A stretch of 64,000 nucleotides of DNA. Origin: Cobetia crustatorum (lineage in GTDB: Bacteria > Pseudomonadota > Gammaproteobacteria > Pseudomonadales > Halomonadaceae). The notes under the pieces are model-generated. The model saw only the letters and a list, made by a program, of their open reading frames with translations. It was not told where the DNA came from and did not search any database. Position 1 is the stretch's first letter. Every line of letters begins with the position of its first letter. Location of the stretch: positions 1 to 64,000 of the forward strand of contig NZ_JEMF01000003.1 in the NCBI RefSeq assembly GCF_000591415.1. Reading direction: 5' to 3'. The translations under genes were made by a program, and so were the position numbers. This document shows, piece by piece, positions 54,764-64,000 of this stretch.

Positions 54764-56647
54764 ATGACGACCGCAACGCATACTGAAACGCACGGCTTCC
54801 AGACCGAAGTGAAGCAGCTGCTTCACCTCATGATTCATTCCCTGTACTCCAATCGCGAAATCTTCCTGCGCGAGCTGGTCTCCAATGCTGCCGATGCCTG
54901 TGACAAGCTGCGCTATCAGGCGCTGGACAACGATGCCCTTTACGGCAACGACAGCGAGCTGCGCATCGAGATCGAGCACGATACCGACGCGAAGACCATT
55001 ACGTTGCGTGATAACGGCATTGGCATGAGCCGCGACGATGTGGTTGCCAACCTGGGCACCATCGCACGCTCCGGCACTGCCGAGTTCATGAAGAGCATGT
55101 CCGGTGATCAACAGAAGGACTCGCGCCTGATCGGTCAGTTTGGGGTCGGTTTCTATTCTGGTTTCATCGTCGCGGATGAGATCATCGTGCGTACCCGTCG
55201 TGCTGATCTTGAAACTGACCAGGGCGTCGAATGGACCTCGCGTGGTGAAGGTGAATTCAGCGTGGCTGATATCGAGCGTGCTGAGCGTGGTACTGAGATC
55301 GTGCTGCACCTCAAGGATGATGCTGTCGAGTTCGCTGACGACCACCGTCTGCGCAGCTTGATCACCAAGTACTCTGACCACATCGAGCTACCGGTGCGCA
55401 TGCCGCGTGTCGAGAAAGACGATGAAGGTAATGAGCAGGTCCATTGGGAAACGGCCAACTCCGCGACGGCGCTGTGGGTGCGCTCCAAGTCCGAGGTCAG
55501 CGATGAAGAGTACAAGAACTTCTACAAGCATGTGTCTCACGACTTCTCTGATCCGCTGAGCTGGAGCCACAATAAGGTCGAGGGCAAGCTTGAGTACACC
55601 AGCCTGCTGTTCGTACCGGGTCGTGCGCCATTTGATCTTTACCAGCGCGAAGCTGCACGTGGCCTCAAGCTTTACGTGCAGCGCGTCTTCATCATGGATG
55701 ACGCTGAACAGTTCCTGCCGTTGTACCTGCGCTTCATCAAGGGTGTGTTGGACACCAATGATCTGTCATTGAACGTATCGCGTGAGCTGCTGCAGCAAGA
55801 CCCGCAGGTCGACAAGCTCAAGTCAGCGCTGACCAAGCGCGGTCTGGACATGCTCAAGAAGCTGGCCAAGGACCCGGAGCAGTACCAGACCTTCTGGAAC
55901 CAGTTCGGCTCCGTGATCAAGGAAGGCCCGGCAGAAGATTTCGCCAATCGCGAGAAGATTGCCGAGCTGCTGCGCTTCTCCAGTACTCATACTGATAGCA
56001 CCACGCAGGACCAGTCACTGGCCCAGTACGTCGAGCGCATGAAGGAAGGCCAGAGCAAGATCTACTATCTGGTCGCCGATAGCTTCAATGCTGCCAAGTC
56101 CAGCCCGCACCTCGAGATCTTCCGCAAGAAAGGCCTTGAAGTCCTGCTGCTGACCGATCGCATCGACGAGTGGCTGATGAGCCACCTGACCGAATTCGAT
56201 GGCAAATCCTTCGCGGATGTCGCCAAGGGTGATCTCGATCTCGGCGATGTCGAGAACGAAGAAGAGAAGAAAGCACAGGAAGAGACCGCCAAGTCCAAGG
56301 AAGAATTGGTCAAGCGCGTCAAGGAAGCACTGGCCGAAAGCGTTCAGGAAGTGCGCATCACGCATCGTCTGACTGACTCCCCGGCCTGCGTTGTGCTACC
56401 AGAGCACGAGATGGGTTATCAGATGCGCAAGATGATGGAAGCCGCGGGCCAGCCGCTGCCGGAAGTGAAGCCGATTCTTGAGCTGAATCCTGAGCACGCG
56501 CTATTTGGTCGTCTGGAAGGTGGAGAGGGTGATTACTTCGCTGACTTGGCCCACGTACTGCTGGACCAGGCCATCATCGCCGAAGGTGGCGCATTGGAAG
56601 ATCCGGCTGCCTATGTGCGTCGCCTGAATGGCATGCTCAGTGCGTGA
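54764..56647 (+). CDS. htpG: chaperone HtpG (bacterial Hsp90)
   Basis: ATP-dependent cytoplasmic chaperone dimer, 627 residues, near the family norm. N-terminal ATPase motifs: [19 protein letters not shown]-like ([16 protein letters not shown]), [23 protein letters not shown]. The middle domain has [11 protein letters not shown] and [27 protein letters not shown], with the catalytic Arg. The C-terminal domain is present. An upstream open extension to 54680 is rejected: GAGGGG sits before ATG 54764. Single gene bounded by terminators; heat-shock promoter not identified. Confidence 0.97.
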   Translation: MTTATHTETHGFQTEVKQLLHLMIHSLYSNREIFLRELVSNAADACDKLRYQALDNDALYGNDSELRIEIEHDTDAKTITLRDNGIGMSRDDVVANLGTIARSGTAEFMKSMSGDQQKDSRLIGQFGVGFYSGFIVADEIIVRTRRADLETDQGVEWTSRGEGEFSVADIERAERGTEIVLHLKDDAVEFADDHRLRSLITKYSDHIELPVRMPRVEKDDEGNEQVHWETANSATALWVRSKSEVSDEEYKNFYKHVSHDFSDPLSWSHNKVEGKLEYTSLLFVPGRAPFDLYQREAARGLKLYVQRVFIMDDAEQFLPLYLRFIKGVLDTNDLSLNVSRELLQQDPQVDKLKSALTKRGLDMLKKLAKDPEQYQTFWNQFGSVIKEGPAEDFANREKIAELLRFSSTHTDSTTQDQSLAQYVERMKEGQSKIYYLVADSFNAAKSSPHLEIFRKKGLEVLLLTDRIDEWLMSHLTEFDGKSFADVAKGDLDLGDVENEEEKKAQEETAKSKEELVKRVKEALAESVQEVRITHRLTDSPACVVLPEHEMGYQMRKMMEAAGQPLPEVKPILELNPEHALFGRLEGGEGDYFADLAHVLLDQAIIAEGGALEDPAAYVRRLNGMLSA

Positions 56648-56694
56648 CATTGCAATGAGATAATCATTGCTGAAAGTGCCATCATCTTGATGGT

Positions 56695-56732
56695 AAAACG
56701 CCCTCGCAGCTTCGGCTGTGGGGGCGTTTTGT
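56695..56732 (+). terminator. rho-independent terminator after htpG
   Basis: AAAACGCCC-CGCAGC pairs with GCTGTG-GGGCGTTTT around a TTCG loop, with small mismatches, 47 bases past the stop. Confidence 0.85.
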
Positions 56733-56944
56733 TATCAAGTGCTGTGATCCCCTGTTCTCCAGTCGACGCTTGGCGACAGCGTCTGACATATCTTTCCGCG
56801 TTTCATGAGCAAAACAGCCTTTTCCATAGCGTATTTTTGAGGTTTCATACAGCACTCGGAGCTACGCTGACAAGCGCCTCTTTCCGAACTCTGTCTCTTT
56901 TTGGGCATTGCTTCATGCCCTCATTCTGACTGCGAGCGCAGCGT

Positions 56945-57853
56945 ATGATGCACCTCCATTTCTTGCCACAGCCGCCGGTGCAGTGGGCCGCGGGGCAGCG
57001 TTTGATGTTGAGTCTATGGGGACGTGCGCTGTTGCGGGCAAGCGTGCGTGGCTGGCAAGGGCTGCTGACGATGCTGGGCATTGTGCTCATGATCGCGTTA
57101 AGCATGGGCTCTGCAGCACAGGCGGCGCGGCTGGATGATGAGTTGGTCGCCAAGGACAGTACGCAGCAGATGCCAGACCTGCGCGTATTTCCCGCGGGCA
57201 CCAAGCGCAAGGTGGCATTTTTCGAGCTGATGATTCCTTTGATCGTTGCCGAAAATCAACGCTTGGCGGAGCAACGTGATTGGCTGCTGGCGATGCGCAA
57301 GCGTGCTGGTGATGGCGGGCGGGACTATAGCGAGCGCGAACAGGAGCGCCTCAATGGGCTGTGTGATCAGGCCAACCTGCCGTGTGACGTGACGCGTGAG
57401 GACATCGGCGTCAGCTGGAATCGCTTGCTGTTGCGTATTGATACTCTGCCGCTGGACATGGTGCTGGTGCAGGCAATCGAGGAATCTGGCTGGGGAACCT
57501 CGGGGCATGCTCGCAATGCCAACAATCTGTTTGGCATGCGCTGTTTCAGCCATGGCTGTGGTATCGGAGCAGCAGGCCGCGAATACCGTCGCTTCGAGAA
57601 TCTTGAAACGGGAATGGCCGCCTACTTCAGCAACCTCAACTCTCAGCGCAGCTATGCCAAGCTGCGTGAGCTGCGTGGCCGTCTGCGCAACGCAGGACAA
57701 CCGGTGCGGTCAGAAGATCTGATTCCGACACTGTCGGCGTATTCGACGCGCGGCAATGCCTATTTCGTGACGCTTTATGACCTATTGCGTTGGAATCGCG
57801 GCCTGATGCGCACCGTGCGCGAGCGACTCGCTGCCAACGGCGCCTTGTCGTAA
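56945..57853 (+). CDS. Bax-like glucosaminidase domain protein
   Basis: A 302-residue exported protein. A hydrophobic segment (LLTMLGIVLMIALSMGSAAQAA, near residues 40-60) is followed by a lysozyme-like domain of the FlgJ/Bax type: catalytic Glu near residue 179 (QAIEESGWGTSGHARNANNLFGM), then YRRFENLETGMAAYFSNLN and a C-terminal YFVTLYDLLRWN. It matches the Bax group of peptidoglycan hydrolases. The start is uncertain because no good ribosome-binding site is visible and the signal anchor is preceded by about 40 residues. Confidence 0.87.
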   Translation: MMHLHFLPQPPVQWAAGQRLMLSLWGRALLRASVRGWQGLLTMLGIVLMIALSMGSAAQAARLDDELVAKDSTQQMPDLRVFPAGTKRKVAFFELMIPLIVAENQRLAEQRDWLLAMRKRAGDGGRDYSEREQERLNGLCDQANLPCDVTREDIGVSWNRLLLRIDTLPLDMVLVQAIEESGWGTSGHARNANNLFGMRCFSHGCGIGAAGREYRRFENLETGMAAYFSNLNSQRSYAKLRELRGRLRNAGQPVRSEDLIPTLSAYSTRGNAYFVTLYDLLRWNRGLMRTVRERLAANGALS

Positions 57854-57973
57854 TGCGCTCATCTCGCTTATTCCTGTTCTATCCCTGTCTCATTTGGCTC
57901 ACGCTGCCCGCCAAGCGGTATTTTGCAGTTGACGGGCCTTGCCCCCCGGTCTGACAGGGGGGATCATGCCGCC

Positions 57974-60015
57974 ATGCACCTGAGCAACGATCAGCGGCGA
58001 ATTCTCGCCCATCCCTTTCCCTCGCGCATGCGCGATCGCACGCCGGCCACCAGTGCCGAGCAGAGCGATTGTGTCGTGGTGCGTGCCTGTGCCGGTAGCG
58101 GCAAAACCGTGTTGATGGTGGAGCTGGCGCGTACCTATGCCGATGAAACCCTCATCTATACCTCTCTTAACCCTGCTGTCGCAGGACGCACCGCGAGCCA
58201 GCTACCCGACAATGTCCGCTGTCAGTCGCTGCACCAGCTGGCGCGTCAGGCGTTGAGCGAAGAGTACGGCGATAAGCTCAAGCGACAGCAGGACATCACG
58301 CGCCGTCTGTCGCCGCAAAGCCTTGGCTGGCTCGGTAGCTTTTCCAGTCAGTCGAGAAGCTTGATGGCGCAGGGGTTGAATACCTTCTTCGCGGCAAGTG
58401 AAGCTGTGCCGATGCCCGAGCATCTGCCCGAGCACGTCGCCGAACAGCTATCGCCAGCGGAGTTGCGTCAGATAGTGGAAAGCATGCGCCTTGTCTGGGA
58501 TTGCCTGCTGGATCCGGCGGATCATCAGCAAGGCTTGTCCTTCAATGCCCTGCTCAAGCTGTGGTCGCAGCATGGCCAACCGTTGGATGCTGATCTGGTG
58601 ATGCTGGATGAAGCACAGGACGCCACGCCAGCGCTGCTGGCGATGTTGCGGCGCCAACGCTGCGATCTGCTGCTGATCGGTGACCCGCACCAGAGCCTTG
58701 CGCGCCAGGCCGAAGGGCTGAGTTCGTTGGATTCTCCGCTACTGGCAGACGCGACGGTTTACTCACTGCCTGGTGCCTGGCGCTTTGGTCCATCGCTGGC
58801 GGCATTGGGCACACGTTTGGCCGCTTGCTCACCGACAGCGCGCGAGCAGGGCATGAGTGGACTGGGGCCAGCGACACGGCTAGCACTGCCCGCCGTGCGC
58901 GACAGCTGCTGCGCAACGGCACTCGCCACAGCGTGATCAGTGCCGGGCCGGTGGCTGCGTTGGGTGAGGCGCTGTCACTGCATCAGCGCGGTATCGCGGT
59001 GGCGTGGCTGGATGGCATCGAGGGCTATCCGCTGGCGGGCCTGCTGGACCACTGGCGACTGTGGCGATGCCATCAATGTGTGGAACAGGGCGACATGGCG
59101 AGCCAGCGCGAGCTGTGGCGATTGCTACCGCCGTCCTTGACGCGCCTGGGTCAGACCCCCACTCAGGTATTGGGCGCACTGGCGCGCCTTGATGATCACC
59201 AGGCGCGGGGCCTGCACGAACTGGCATCCTGGTATGCGCAAGCGCCGCTGGATAGCTGGATAGGCGAGCTACGCAAACAGGATGGTGACTTGCAGGCAGC
59301 CATCGTCAGTGGGCAGCCGGTTTCCATGCCTCTCGTCATGCTCGGCACCGTATTTCGCGCCAAGGGGTTGGAATTTGATTGTGTGGTGCTGGCCCATGAT
59401 CTGGCATTGCCGGGTAGCCGTCAGCAATTGCCGAATCAGGTGCTGGTCACTAATTTGAGCTACACCGCTGCCACGCGCGCGCGTCAATTATTGGTGCTCA
59501 ACGAGACGTTGAGCCTCTGGTGGCAGGCCCAGCCCGAGAGTGAGCACTTCCCCCTGCTAGGCGAGTTGCCGGCAGTGGTTGCCACGGCTGACACCCCGGA
59601 CTCGCCGCAAAGAGCCCATGCCCCCCACCCTTGGTGGGGCAAGGCACGACTGGCTGAGTTGGCGCTGACTCCGCGCAAGCGGCTGCTGTTACGCCGTGCT
59701 CAACATGCGCATGACACCTCCGCGCAAGCGCATCAGCAATTGCCGCAAGGCGTGAGTGCCGAGCGCGCCTCCGCAGATAGTGGCAACCAGACATTGCAGC
59801 GCCAGGCGCGCTCCGACAGTACTGCCCGCAAGCTTTATGAAATGGCCAGCCAGCTGCCGCCAGGCCGGCCGCCGGGTGGGCTGAGAGGTCTGCTGACGCC
59901 TGATGATGAGACTACTGAAGGCGATGCTGCCAGACAGCCTTCTAACGCATCTCCCCACTATTCCCCCAGCGGATCGATGCCGAGCATTGATCCGACGGAG
60001 CCTTTTGATGAGTGA
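57974..60015 (+). pseudogene. UvrD/Rep-like superfamily 1 helicase, one frameshift
   Basis: The first part (57974-58936) has Walker A ACAGSGKTVLM, motif II MLDEAQDATPALL and motif III LLLIGDPHQSLAR, the pattern of superfamily 1 UvrD/Rep-like helicases. The second part (frame from about 58850, to 60015) has motif V/VI features: GTVFRAKGLEFDCVVLAHD and LSYTAATRARQLLVL. The frame changes between about 58825 and 58895 from 2 to 1, fitting loss of one base. Restored length about 680. The C-terminal region is Ser/Pro-rich. It overlaps selO by 8 bases. Probably functional if the missing base is an error. Confidence 0.85.
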
Positions 60016-61681
60016 TTTACCGAGCGCCGCCATTCCGCAGAGATTCTCGGCACTGCGTTTCAACAACCGTCATGCGCGTCTGCCGGAGCATTTCTTTGCC
60101 CGGGTGGCACCTCAGTCACGCCTGGCAACGCGTCTAGCCGATGTGAGCCCTGACTGCGCCCGTCTGCTCGGCCTGACGGAGCTGGTAGAAGAAGACTCGC
60201 CAGAGAGCCTTTCAGCACGTGAGCAGCTGCGTCAGGTGATGGCGGGTGAGCAGTTGCTGGCCGGGATGGATGCATTGGCCCAGAAGTACACCGGGCATCA
60301 GTTTGGTCAGTACAACCCGCAGCTAGGTGATGGCCGTGGTCTGTTGCTGGGTGAACTGGTAGTGACTCGCGCGGGCACTGATACACCGCAAGAGGTCACC
60401 TTTGATCTACATCTCAAGGGCGCGGGACGCACCCCGTATTCACGCTTTGGCGATGGCCAAGCAGTGGTGCGCTCGAGCGTGCGTGAATATCTCGCGAGTG
60501 AATACATGGCGGCGCTGGGTATTCCTACCAGTCGCGCGCTGGCATTGGCGGTCAATGGTGAGCGCGTTCAGCGCGAAACGGTTGAGCTTGGTGCCACCCT
60601 GATGCGGGTTGCCGAAAGCCATTTGCGCTTTGGACACTTCGAGTGGCTGGCACACTCGGGCCGCTACGACGATCTCAAGGTGCTGATTGATCATGCACTG
60701 CGTGAGCACTTTCCTGAATGTCTGGCTGAGGCTGTGCACTCAGACGCCCCCTTGAATGATGAAGTGCGGGTGACTGCTGCACTAGGCATGTTCAAGATAG
60801 TGATCGCTCGCACCGCGCGATTGATTGCCGCCTGGCAGAGCTATGGTTTTGTGCATGCAGTGATGAATACCGACAACATGTCGCTGCTGGGTATGACCTT
60901 TGATTACGGCCCCTACGCCTTCCTTGATGGTTATGAAGCCAACCTGATTCCCAACCATACCGATCAGGCCGGGCGCTACGGCTTTGCGCAGCAGCCGGGA
61001 ATCGGTCTGTGGAATCTAGAGCGCCTGGGCGTGGCATTCTCGCCGTTGATCGACGTCGACGCACTCTCTGAGGCGCTAGGCCAGTATGAAGGCGAGCTAC
61101 AGCGTGAGTACGCGCGACTGATGCGCATGCGCCTCGGTCTACCGGATACGCGCGAAGAAGATATGACGCTGGTGCAGCAGTGGCGTGAGCTGCTGACCGA
61201 AGGGCGCGTTGACCATACCCATGCCTACCGCCTGCTCAGTCATTGGCAGGTCACTCAATCCGCGCCAGAGGCGCTGGTGCTTCTGTTGGCGGGCGTGCGC
61301 GGGCCACATGGTAATGCTGCGGAGGCACGTGACAAGGCTGAGGCTTGGCTTGCACGCTATCAGGAGCGCGTCATGGCAGCCGAGCTGTCAGCGCAGGATG
61401 AGCGGCAGAGACGACTGGCCATGCTTGGCTGCAATCCACTCTATGTGCCCCGCACGCATCTGTTGCTGGACGTGATCGCGCGGGTCGAGCAGGGCGACGA
61501 CAGCACGCTCAAGGCCTTCCGTGAACGTCTGGCGATGCCTTTCTTCCGCCCTGAGGAGGGCAGTGTCGAGGCTGCACTGGCGTTTGGACTGGCTCACGGC
61601 GTAGAAGCGGAACTTGTTGATGAGTGGACATGCCCGCCCGCATTGGATGCAGCCCCTATTTGCATGAGCTGCTCCTCTTAA
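60008..61681 (+). CDS. selO: SelO (YdiU) protein AMPylase
   Basis: A pseudokinase-fold enzyme that transfers AMP to proteins under redox stress. 557 residues from ATG 60008. Signatures: YTGHQFGQYNPQLGDGRGLLLGE, LHLKGAGRTPYSRFGDGQAVVRSSVREYLASEYM, HAVMNTDNMSLLGMTFDYGPYAFLD. It ends in the conserved CSS, where the eukaryotic protein carries selenocysteine. The start overlaps the helicase stop by 8 bases. A terminator follows. Size matches the bacterial family, slightly longer than E. coli YdiU. Confidence 0.95.
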   Translation: MSDLPSAAIPQRFSALRFNNRHARLPEHFFARVAPQSRLATRLADVSPDCARLLGLTELVEEDSPESLSAREQLRQVMAGEQLLAGMDALAQKYTGHQFGQYNPQLGDGRGLLLGELVVTRAGTDTPQEVTFDLHLKGAGRTPYSRFGDGQAVVRSSVREYLASEYMAALGIPTSRALALAVNGERVQRETVELGATLMRVAESHLRFGHFEWLAHSGRYDDLKVLIDHALREHFPECLAEAVHSDAPLNDEVRVTAALGMFKIVIARTARLIAAWQSYGFVHAVMNTDNMSLLGMTFDYGPYAFLDGYEANLIPNHTDQAGRYGFAQQPGIGLWNLERLGVAFSPLIDVDALSEALGQYEGELQREYARLMRMRLGLPDTREEDMTLVQQWRELLTEGRVDHTHAYRLLSHWQVTQSAPEALVLLLAGVRGPHGNAAEARDKAEAWLARYQERVMAAELSAQDERQRRLAMLGCNPLYVPRTHLLLDVIARVEQGDDSTLKAFRERLAMPFFRPEEGSVEAALAFGLAHGVEAELVDEWTCPPALDAAPICMSCSS

Positions 61682-61712
61682 CCTCCGTTTTTCTAAGACT
61701 TTATCTCTCGTC

Positions 61713-61745
61713 AAAAGAGCGCCGCTATCAAAGGGCGCTCTTTTT
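61713..61745 (+). terminator. rho-independent terminator after selO
   Basis: AAAAGAGCGCC pairs with GGCGCTCTTTTT around a 10-base loop. Confidence 0.9.
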
Positions 61746-62163
61746 CATGGCGTTGCATGAATCAGCCATAAGCCAGAGATTATGTGATGCATAACAGAAA
61801 GCTGAGCTACGCTTGGCAAAGCGCAATACATAAAATCATTGGAAATCATGCTGTTGGCGCGCCGGCTATCAATTAGCAGGCATAAGGTCACTGTTATACA
61901 TGACATAACAATAGCTTTATGATTGATTTTATTGGTTTTTTTATGCCATAGCGCTTGACCCCGATACGTCGACAAGAAAAGACTGATAGTGGACACCTTT
62001 TCACGCTGCATGTCTGATGAGTTCTGTGCAGCAGACAATAAAGCGACTGATACCTCTGCGCGTGAGCATTGCGGAGCGATTCGGCGCTCAACAGGAACAA
62101 AGCCATGGACCACCCAAGGCAGATTGCTTTCGGTATGGATACTGACGTGAGACGAGGTGCGCG
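61746..62163. other. 418-base upstream region of pntAA
   Basis: Notably AT-rich between about 61780 and 61980, unlike the rest of the window, and likely contains the pnt operon promoter. Reverse open frames of about 150 codons occur but have no ribosome-binding site or recognisable protein. Nothing else is seen. Confidence 0.45.
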
Positions 62164-63363
62164 ATGCTGAATATTCTTGTCGTGCGCGAAATGCGTGCAC
62201 TCGACGGTGCAGTGGATGTTCTGGCGCGCGGCGAGTGTCGCGTCGCGTTGGACCCGATCACTGCTGGCAAGCTGGCGCGCCATCTGGATCGCGAGTTGAA
62301 AGACGACAGCGCCACTCTCGTGCACGTCGAAAGTGGCGCAGGACGTCATGCTCACTTCGAGGATGACGCCTATTCCGCACAGCCCGGTGTGGCGGTGGTT
62401 GCCGAGGATGATATCGCTGCCGCACGCGCTGCAGCCGACCTCGTGTTGTGCGTGCGCGCGCCGTCAGAGGCACAGATCGCCGAGTTTCGTGAGGGTGCGG
62501 TCATCGTGGCTCTGATGACGCCGTATCAGAACCCGCAGCTGATCACTACGTTAGCGACTCAGGGATTGACCAGCCTGTGCATGGAGTTCGTGCCGCGTAT
62601 CTCACGTGCCCAGAGTATGGATGCACTCTCCTCCCAGGCTGCCGTCGCCGGTTATCACGCCGCGTTGCTGGCCGCCAACGAGTCCTCCGTGTTTTTCCCG
62701 ATGTTGACCACCGCTGCCGGTACCGTGCGTCCGGCGCGTGTCATCGTCGTCGGCGCGGGGGTGGCCGGGTTGCAGGCTATCGCGACAGCCAAGCGTCTCG
62801 GTGCACAGGTGTGGGCGTATGACATCCGTGCCGCCGCACGTGAGCAGGTCGAGTCACTCGGTGCGCGCATGATTGATACCGGCGTTGATGCCTCTGGTGA
62901 AGGTGGCTATGCCCGCGAGCTGACCGATGATGAGCGTGCTCAGCAGGCAGAAGCCTTGGCGCGTCACATGAGCGATGCGCACGTGGTGATCTCCACCGCT
63001 GCCATTCCAGGTCGTCCTTCGCCGCGTATCATCAGCCGCGAGATGGTCGAAGGCATGCAGCCTGGTGCCGTATTGGTCGATCTGGCCGCGGAAGGTGGCG
63101 GTAACTGTGAGATGACTCGCCCCGGCGAGCGCGTCGAGCATGGCGGCGTGACAGTGCTGGGCCCGCTGGACATGGCCTCCAGCCTGTCCGTCAACGCCAG
63201 TGAAATGTACGCCAAGAACCTTTTCAATCTGCTGACTCCCTTCATGAAAGATGGCGAGCTTGTGCTTGATTTCGAAGATGCAGTGCTTGGCCCGATGCGT
63301 CTGACCGAAGGTGGTCGCATCACTCACGATGACGTGCGCGCTCGCGCGGAGGACGCCTCATGA
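62164..63363 (+). CDS. pntAA: NAD(P) transhydrogenase subunit alpha part 1
   Basis: The NAD(H)-binding soluble dI component of proton-translocating transhydrogenase, 399 residues. NAD fold: GAGVAGLQAIATAKRLGAQVWAYDIRAAAREQV; RISRAQSMDALSSQAAVAGYHAA and GGGNCEMTRPGE are family motifs. As in many proteobacteria with three pnt genes, the membrane part is separate. GAGGTG lies 4 bases before ATG 62164. It overlaps pntAB by 4 bases (ATGA). Confidence 0.96.
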   Translation: MLNILVVREMRALDGAVDVLARGECRVALDPITAGKLARHLDRELKDDSATLVHVESGAGRHAHFEDDAYSAQPGVAVVAEDDIAAARAAADLVLCVRAPSEAQIAEFREGAVIVALMTPYQNPQLITTLATQGLTSLCMEFVPRISRAQSMDALSSQAAVAGYHAALLAANESSVFFPMLTTAAGTVRPARVIVVGAGVAGLQAIATAKRLGAQVWAYDIRAAAREQVESLGARMIDTGVDASGEGGYARELTDDERAQQAEALARHMSDAHVVISTAAIPGRPSPRIISREMVEGMQPGAVLVDLAAEGGGNCEMTRPGERVEHGGVTVLGPLDMASSLSVNASEMYAKNLFNLLTPFMKDGELVLDFEDAVLGPMRLTEGGRITHDDVRARAEDAS

Positions 63364-63692
63364 TCGAAGGACTTTCTGCCGTCTATATCCTGATGCTGGC
63401 GGCCTTCGTCGGCTACGAGGTCATCTCGCGCGTGCCTGTCATCCTGCACACGCCACTGATGTCCGGTTCCAACTTCATTCACGGCATCGTGCTGGTCGGG
63501 GCAATGATCGCACTGGGTCAGGCCGAGACCGGCATGCAGCAGTTCATCGGCTTCATCGCCGTACTGCTGGGGGCAGGCAATGCGGTAGGTGGCTACGTCG
63601 TCACCGAACGTATGCTGGAAATGTTCAAGGCCAGTGACCGCAACAAGGGTACTGGCGCTGCCAATGGCATCAACGACAAGGAGGCTCGCTGA
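63360..63692 (+). CDS. pntAB: NAD(P) transhydrogenase subunit alpha part 2
   Basis: The membrane part of the alpha subunit, 110 residues with three helices (LMLAAFVGYEVISRVP, FIHGIVLVGAMIALGQAE, GFIAVLLGAGNAVGGYVVTERMLEMF). FVGYEVISRVPVILHTPLMSGSNFIHGI is diagnostic. ATG overlaps the pntAA stop by 4 bases; its own stop shares one base with the pntB start (TGATG). Confidence 0.95.
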   Translation: MIEGLSAVYILMLAAFVGYEVISRVPVILHTPLMSGSNFIHGIVLVGAMIALGQAETGMQQFIGFIAVLLGAGNAVGGYVVTERMLEMFKASDRNKGTGAANGINDKEAR

Positions 63693-64000
63693 TGAACTGG
63701 CTGGTCGAAACAGGATATTTTGCGGCGGCGGTGGTCTTCATCCTCGGCCTCAAGCGCATGTCGCACCCCACCACGGCGCGCAGTGGTATTCATTGGGCGG
63801 GTATCGCGATGGTCGTGGCCACGCTACTGACCTTCCTGCATCCGCAGATTGACGGGCGTTATGGCCTGATGCTGCTGGCGATCGTCATCGGCGGTGGTAT
63901 CGCCTGGTACTCCGGCAAGAAGGTCGCGATGACCGACATGCCGCAGATGATCGCCATCTACAACGGTATGGGTGGCGGCGCGGCGGCGGCCATCGCTGCG
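63692..64000 (+). CDS. pntB: NAD(P) transhydrogenase subunit beta, 3'-truncated by window edge
   Basis: First 103 residues of PntB, which holds membrane helices and the NADP(H) domain. WLVETGYFAAAVVFILGLKRMSHPTTARSG and GRYGLMLLAIVIGGGIAWYSGKKVAMTDMPQMIAIYNGMGGGAAA are the family start. Third gene of the pnt operon, coupled to pntAB through TGATG. Confidence 0.95.
   Translation, partial: MNWLVETGYFAAAVVFILGLKRMSHPTTARSGIHWAGIAMVVATLLTFLHPQIDGRYGLMLLAIVIGGGIAWYSGKKVAMTDMPQMIAIYNGMGGGAAAAIAA

Noticed and set aside
54734-55381. 215-codon reverse open frame inside htpG
   Set aside because: Shadow of the htpG codon bias; htpG is unambiguous.
61745-62200. 151-codon reverse frame upstream of pntAA
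   Set aside because: No ribosome-binding site, AT-rich sequence, Cys/His/Ser scatter without a fold, and overlap with the pntAA start.
1-64000. CRISPR array, prophage, insertion sequence, rRNA or tRNA genes
   Set aside because: No regular repeat-spacer pattern, transposase, integrase, structural phage gene or cloverleaf/T-loop consensus was seen by eye; a covariance-model scan was not possible.

Overview
The window reads as a stretch of chromosome from a moderately halophilic gammaproteobacterium, most likely Halomonadaceae (Halomonas or Cobetia type). That placement rests on gene content and order judged from memory of protein families, not on any search. Gene density is high, most genes carry good Shine-Dalgarno sequences, and hairpin terminators separate convergent genes. 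I see no tRNA, rRNA, CRISPR array, insertion sequence, integrase or phage gene.

Layout. 1-10 kb: the end of mazG, then ppc, and on the minus strand a DUF969-DUF979-pcp-ansA set, which looks like uptake and cleavage of pyroglutamyl or amide compounds, plus a CynX/NimT-type MFS transporter. 9-16 kb: poorly characterised genes (a CBS-domain protein, two orphan hypotheticals, a membrane GGDEF diguanylate cyclase, two envelope proteins) and an AT-richer SDR gene that may be acquired. 16-25 kb, minus strand: pqiABC (MCE-type envelope lipid transport) and an RND efflux pump with its adaptor. 25-28.5 kb, minus strand: cstA, a small cory-CC-star protein and an ArsA/Get3-type ATPase, with overlapping reading frames. 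28.7-36.5 kb: a caa3-type cytochrome c oxidase locus (coxB, coxA, ctaG, coxC, a DUF2909 gene in opposite orientation, SURF1, an accessory protein, ctaA).

36.6-50 kb holds mostly single genes: a membrane-anchored glutaredoxin, a LysR regulator divergent from a Bcr/CflA exporter, a YegS-type lipid kinase, an NfeD-SPFH pair, a cytosine deaminase resembling the fungal Fcy1 type, an alanine-rich LEA-like lipoprotein, a cold-shock protein divergent from a 2-oxoglutarate oxygenase, and a run of small membrane proteins (TM2, ZIP, ExoD, LysE). 50-64 kb: Slt lytic transglycosylase, YkvA, MAPEG overlapping a tandem hotdog protein, htpG, a Bax-like muramidase, a UvrD-like helicase overlapping selO, and the start of the pntAA-pntAB-pntB transhydrogenase operon, which runs off the window.

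Four otherwise intact genes (mazG, the RND pump, coxB, the helicase) are each broken by one frameshift, and all four are explained by one missing base. Since mazG, coxB and the pump are conserved throughout, I suspect base-calling errors in the assembly more than real gene decay. The most interesting candidate system is the overlapping cstA / CC-terminal protein / ArsA-type ATPase module, whose ATPase also ends in a Cys/His-rich tail.
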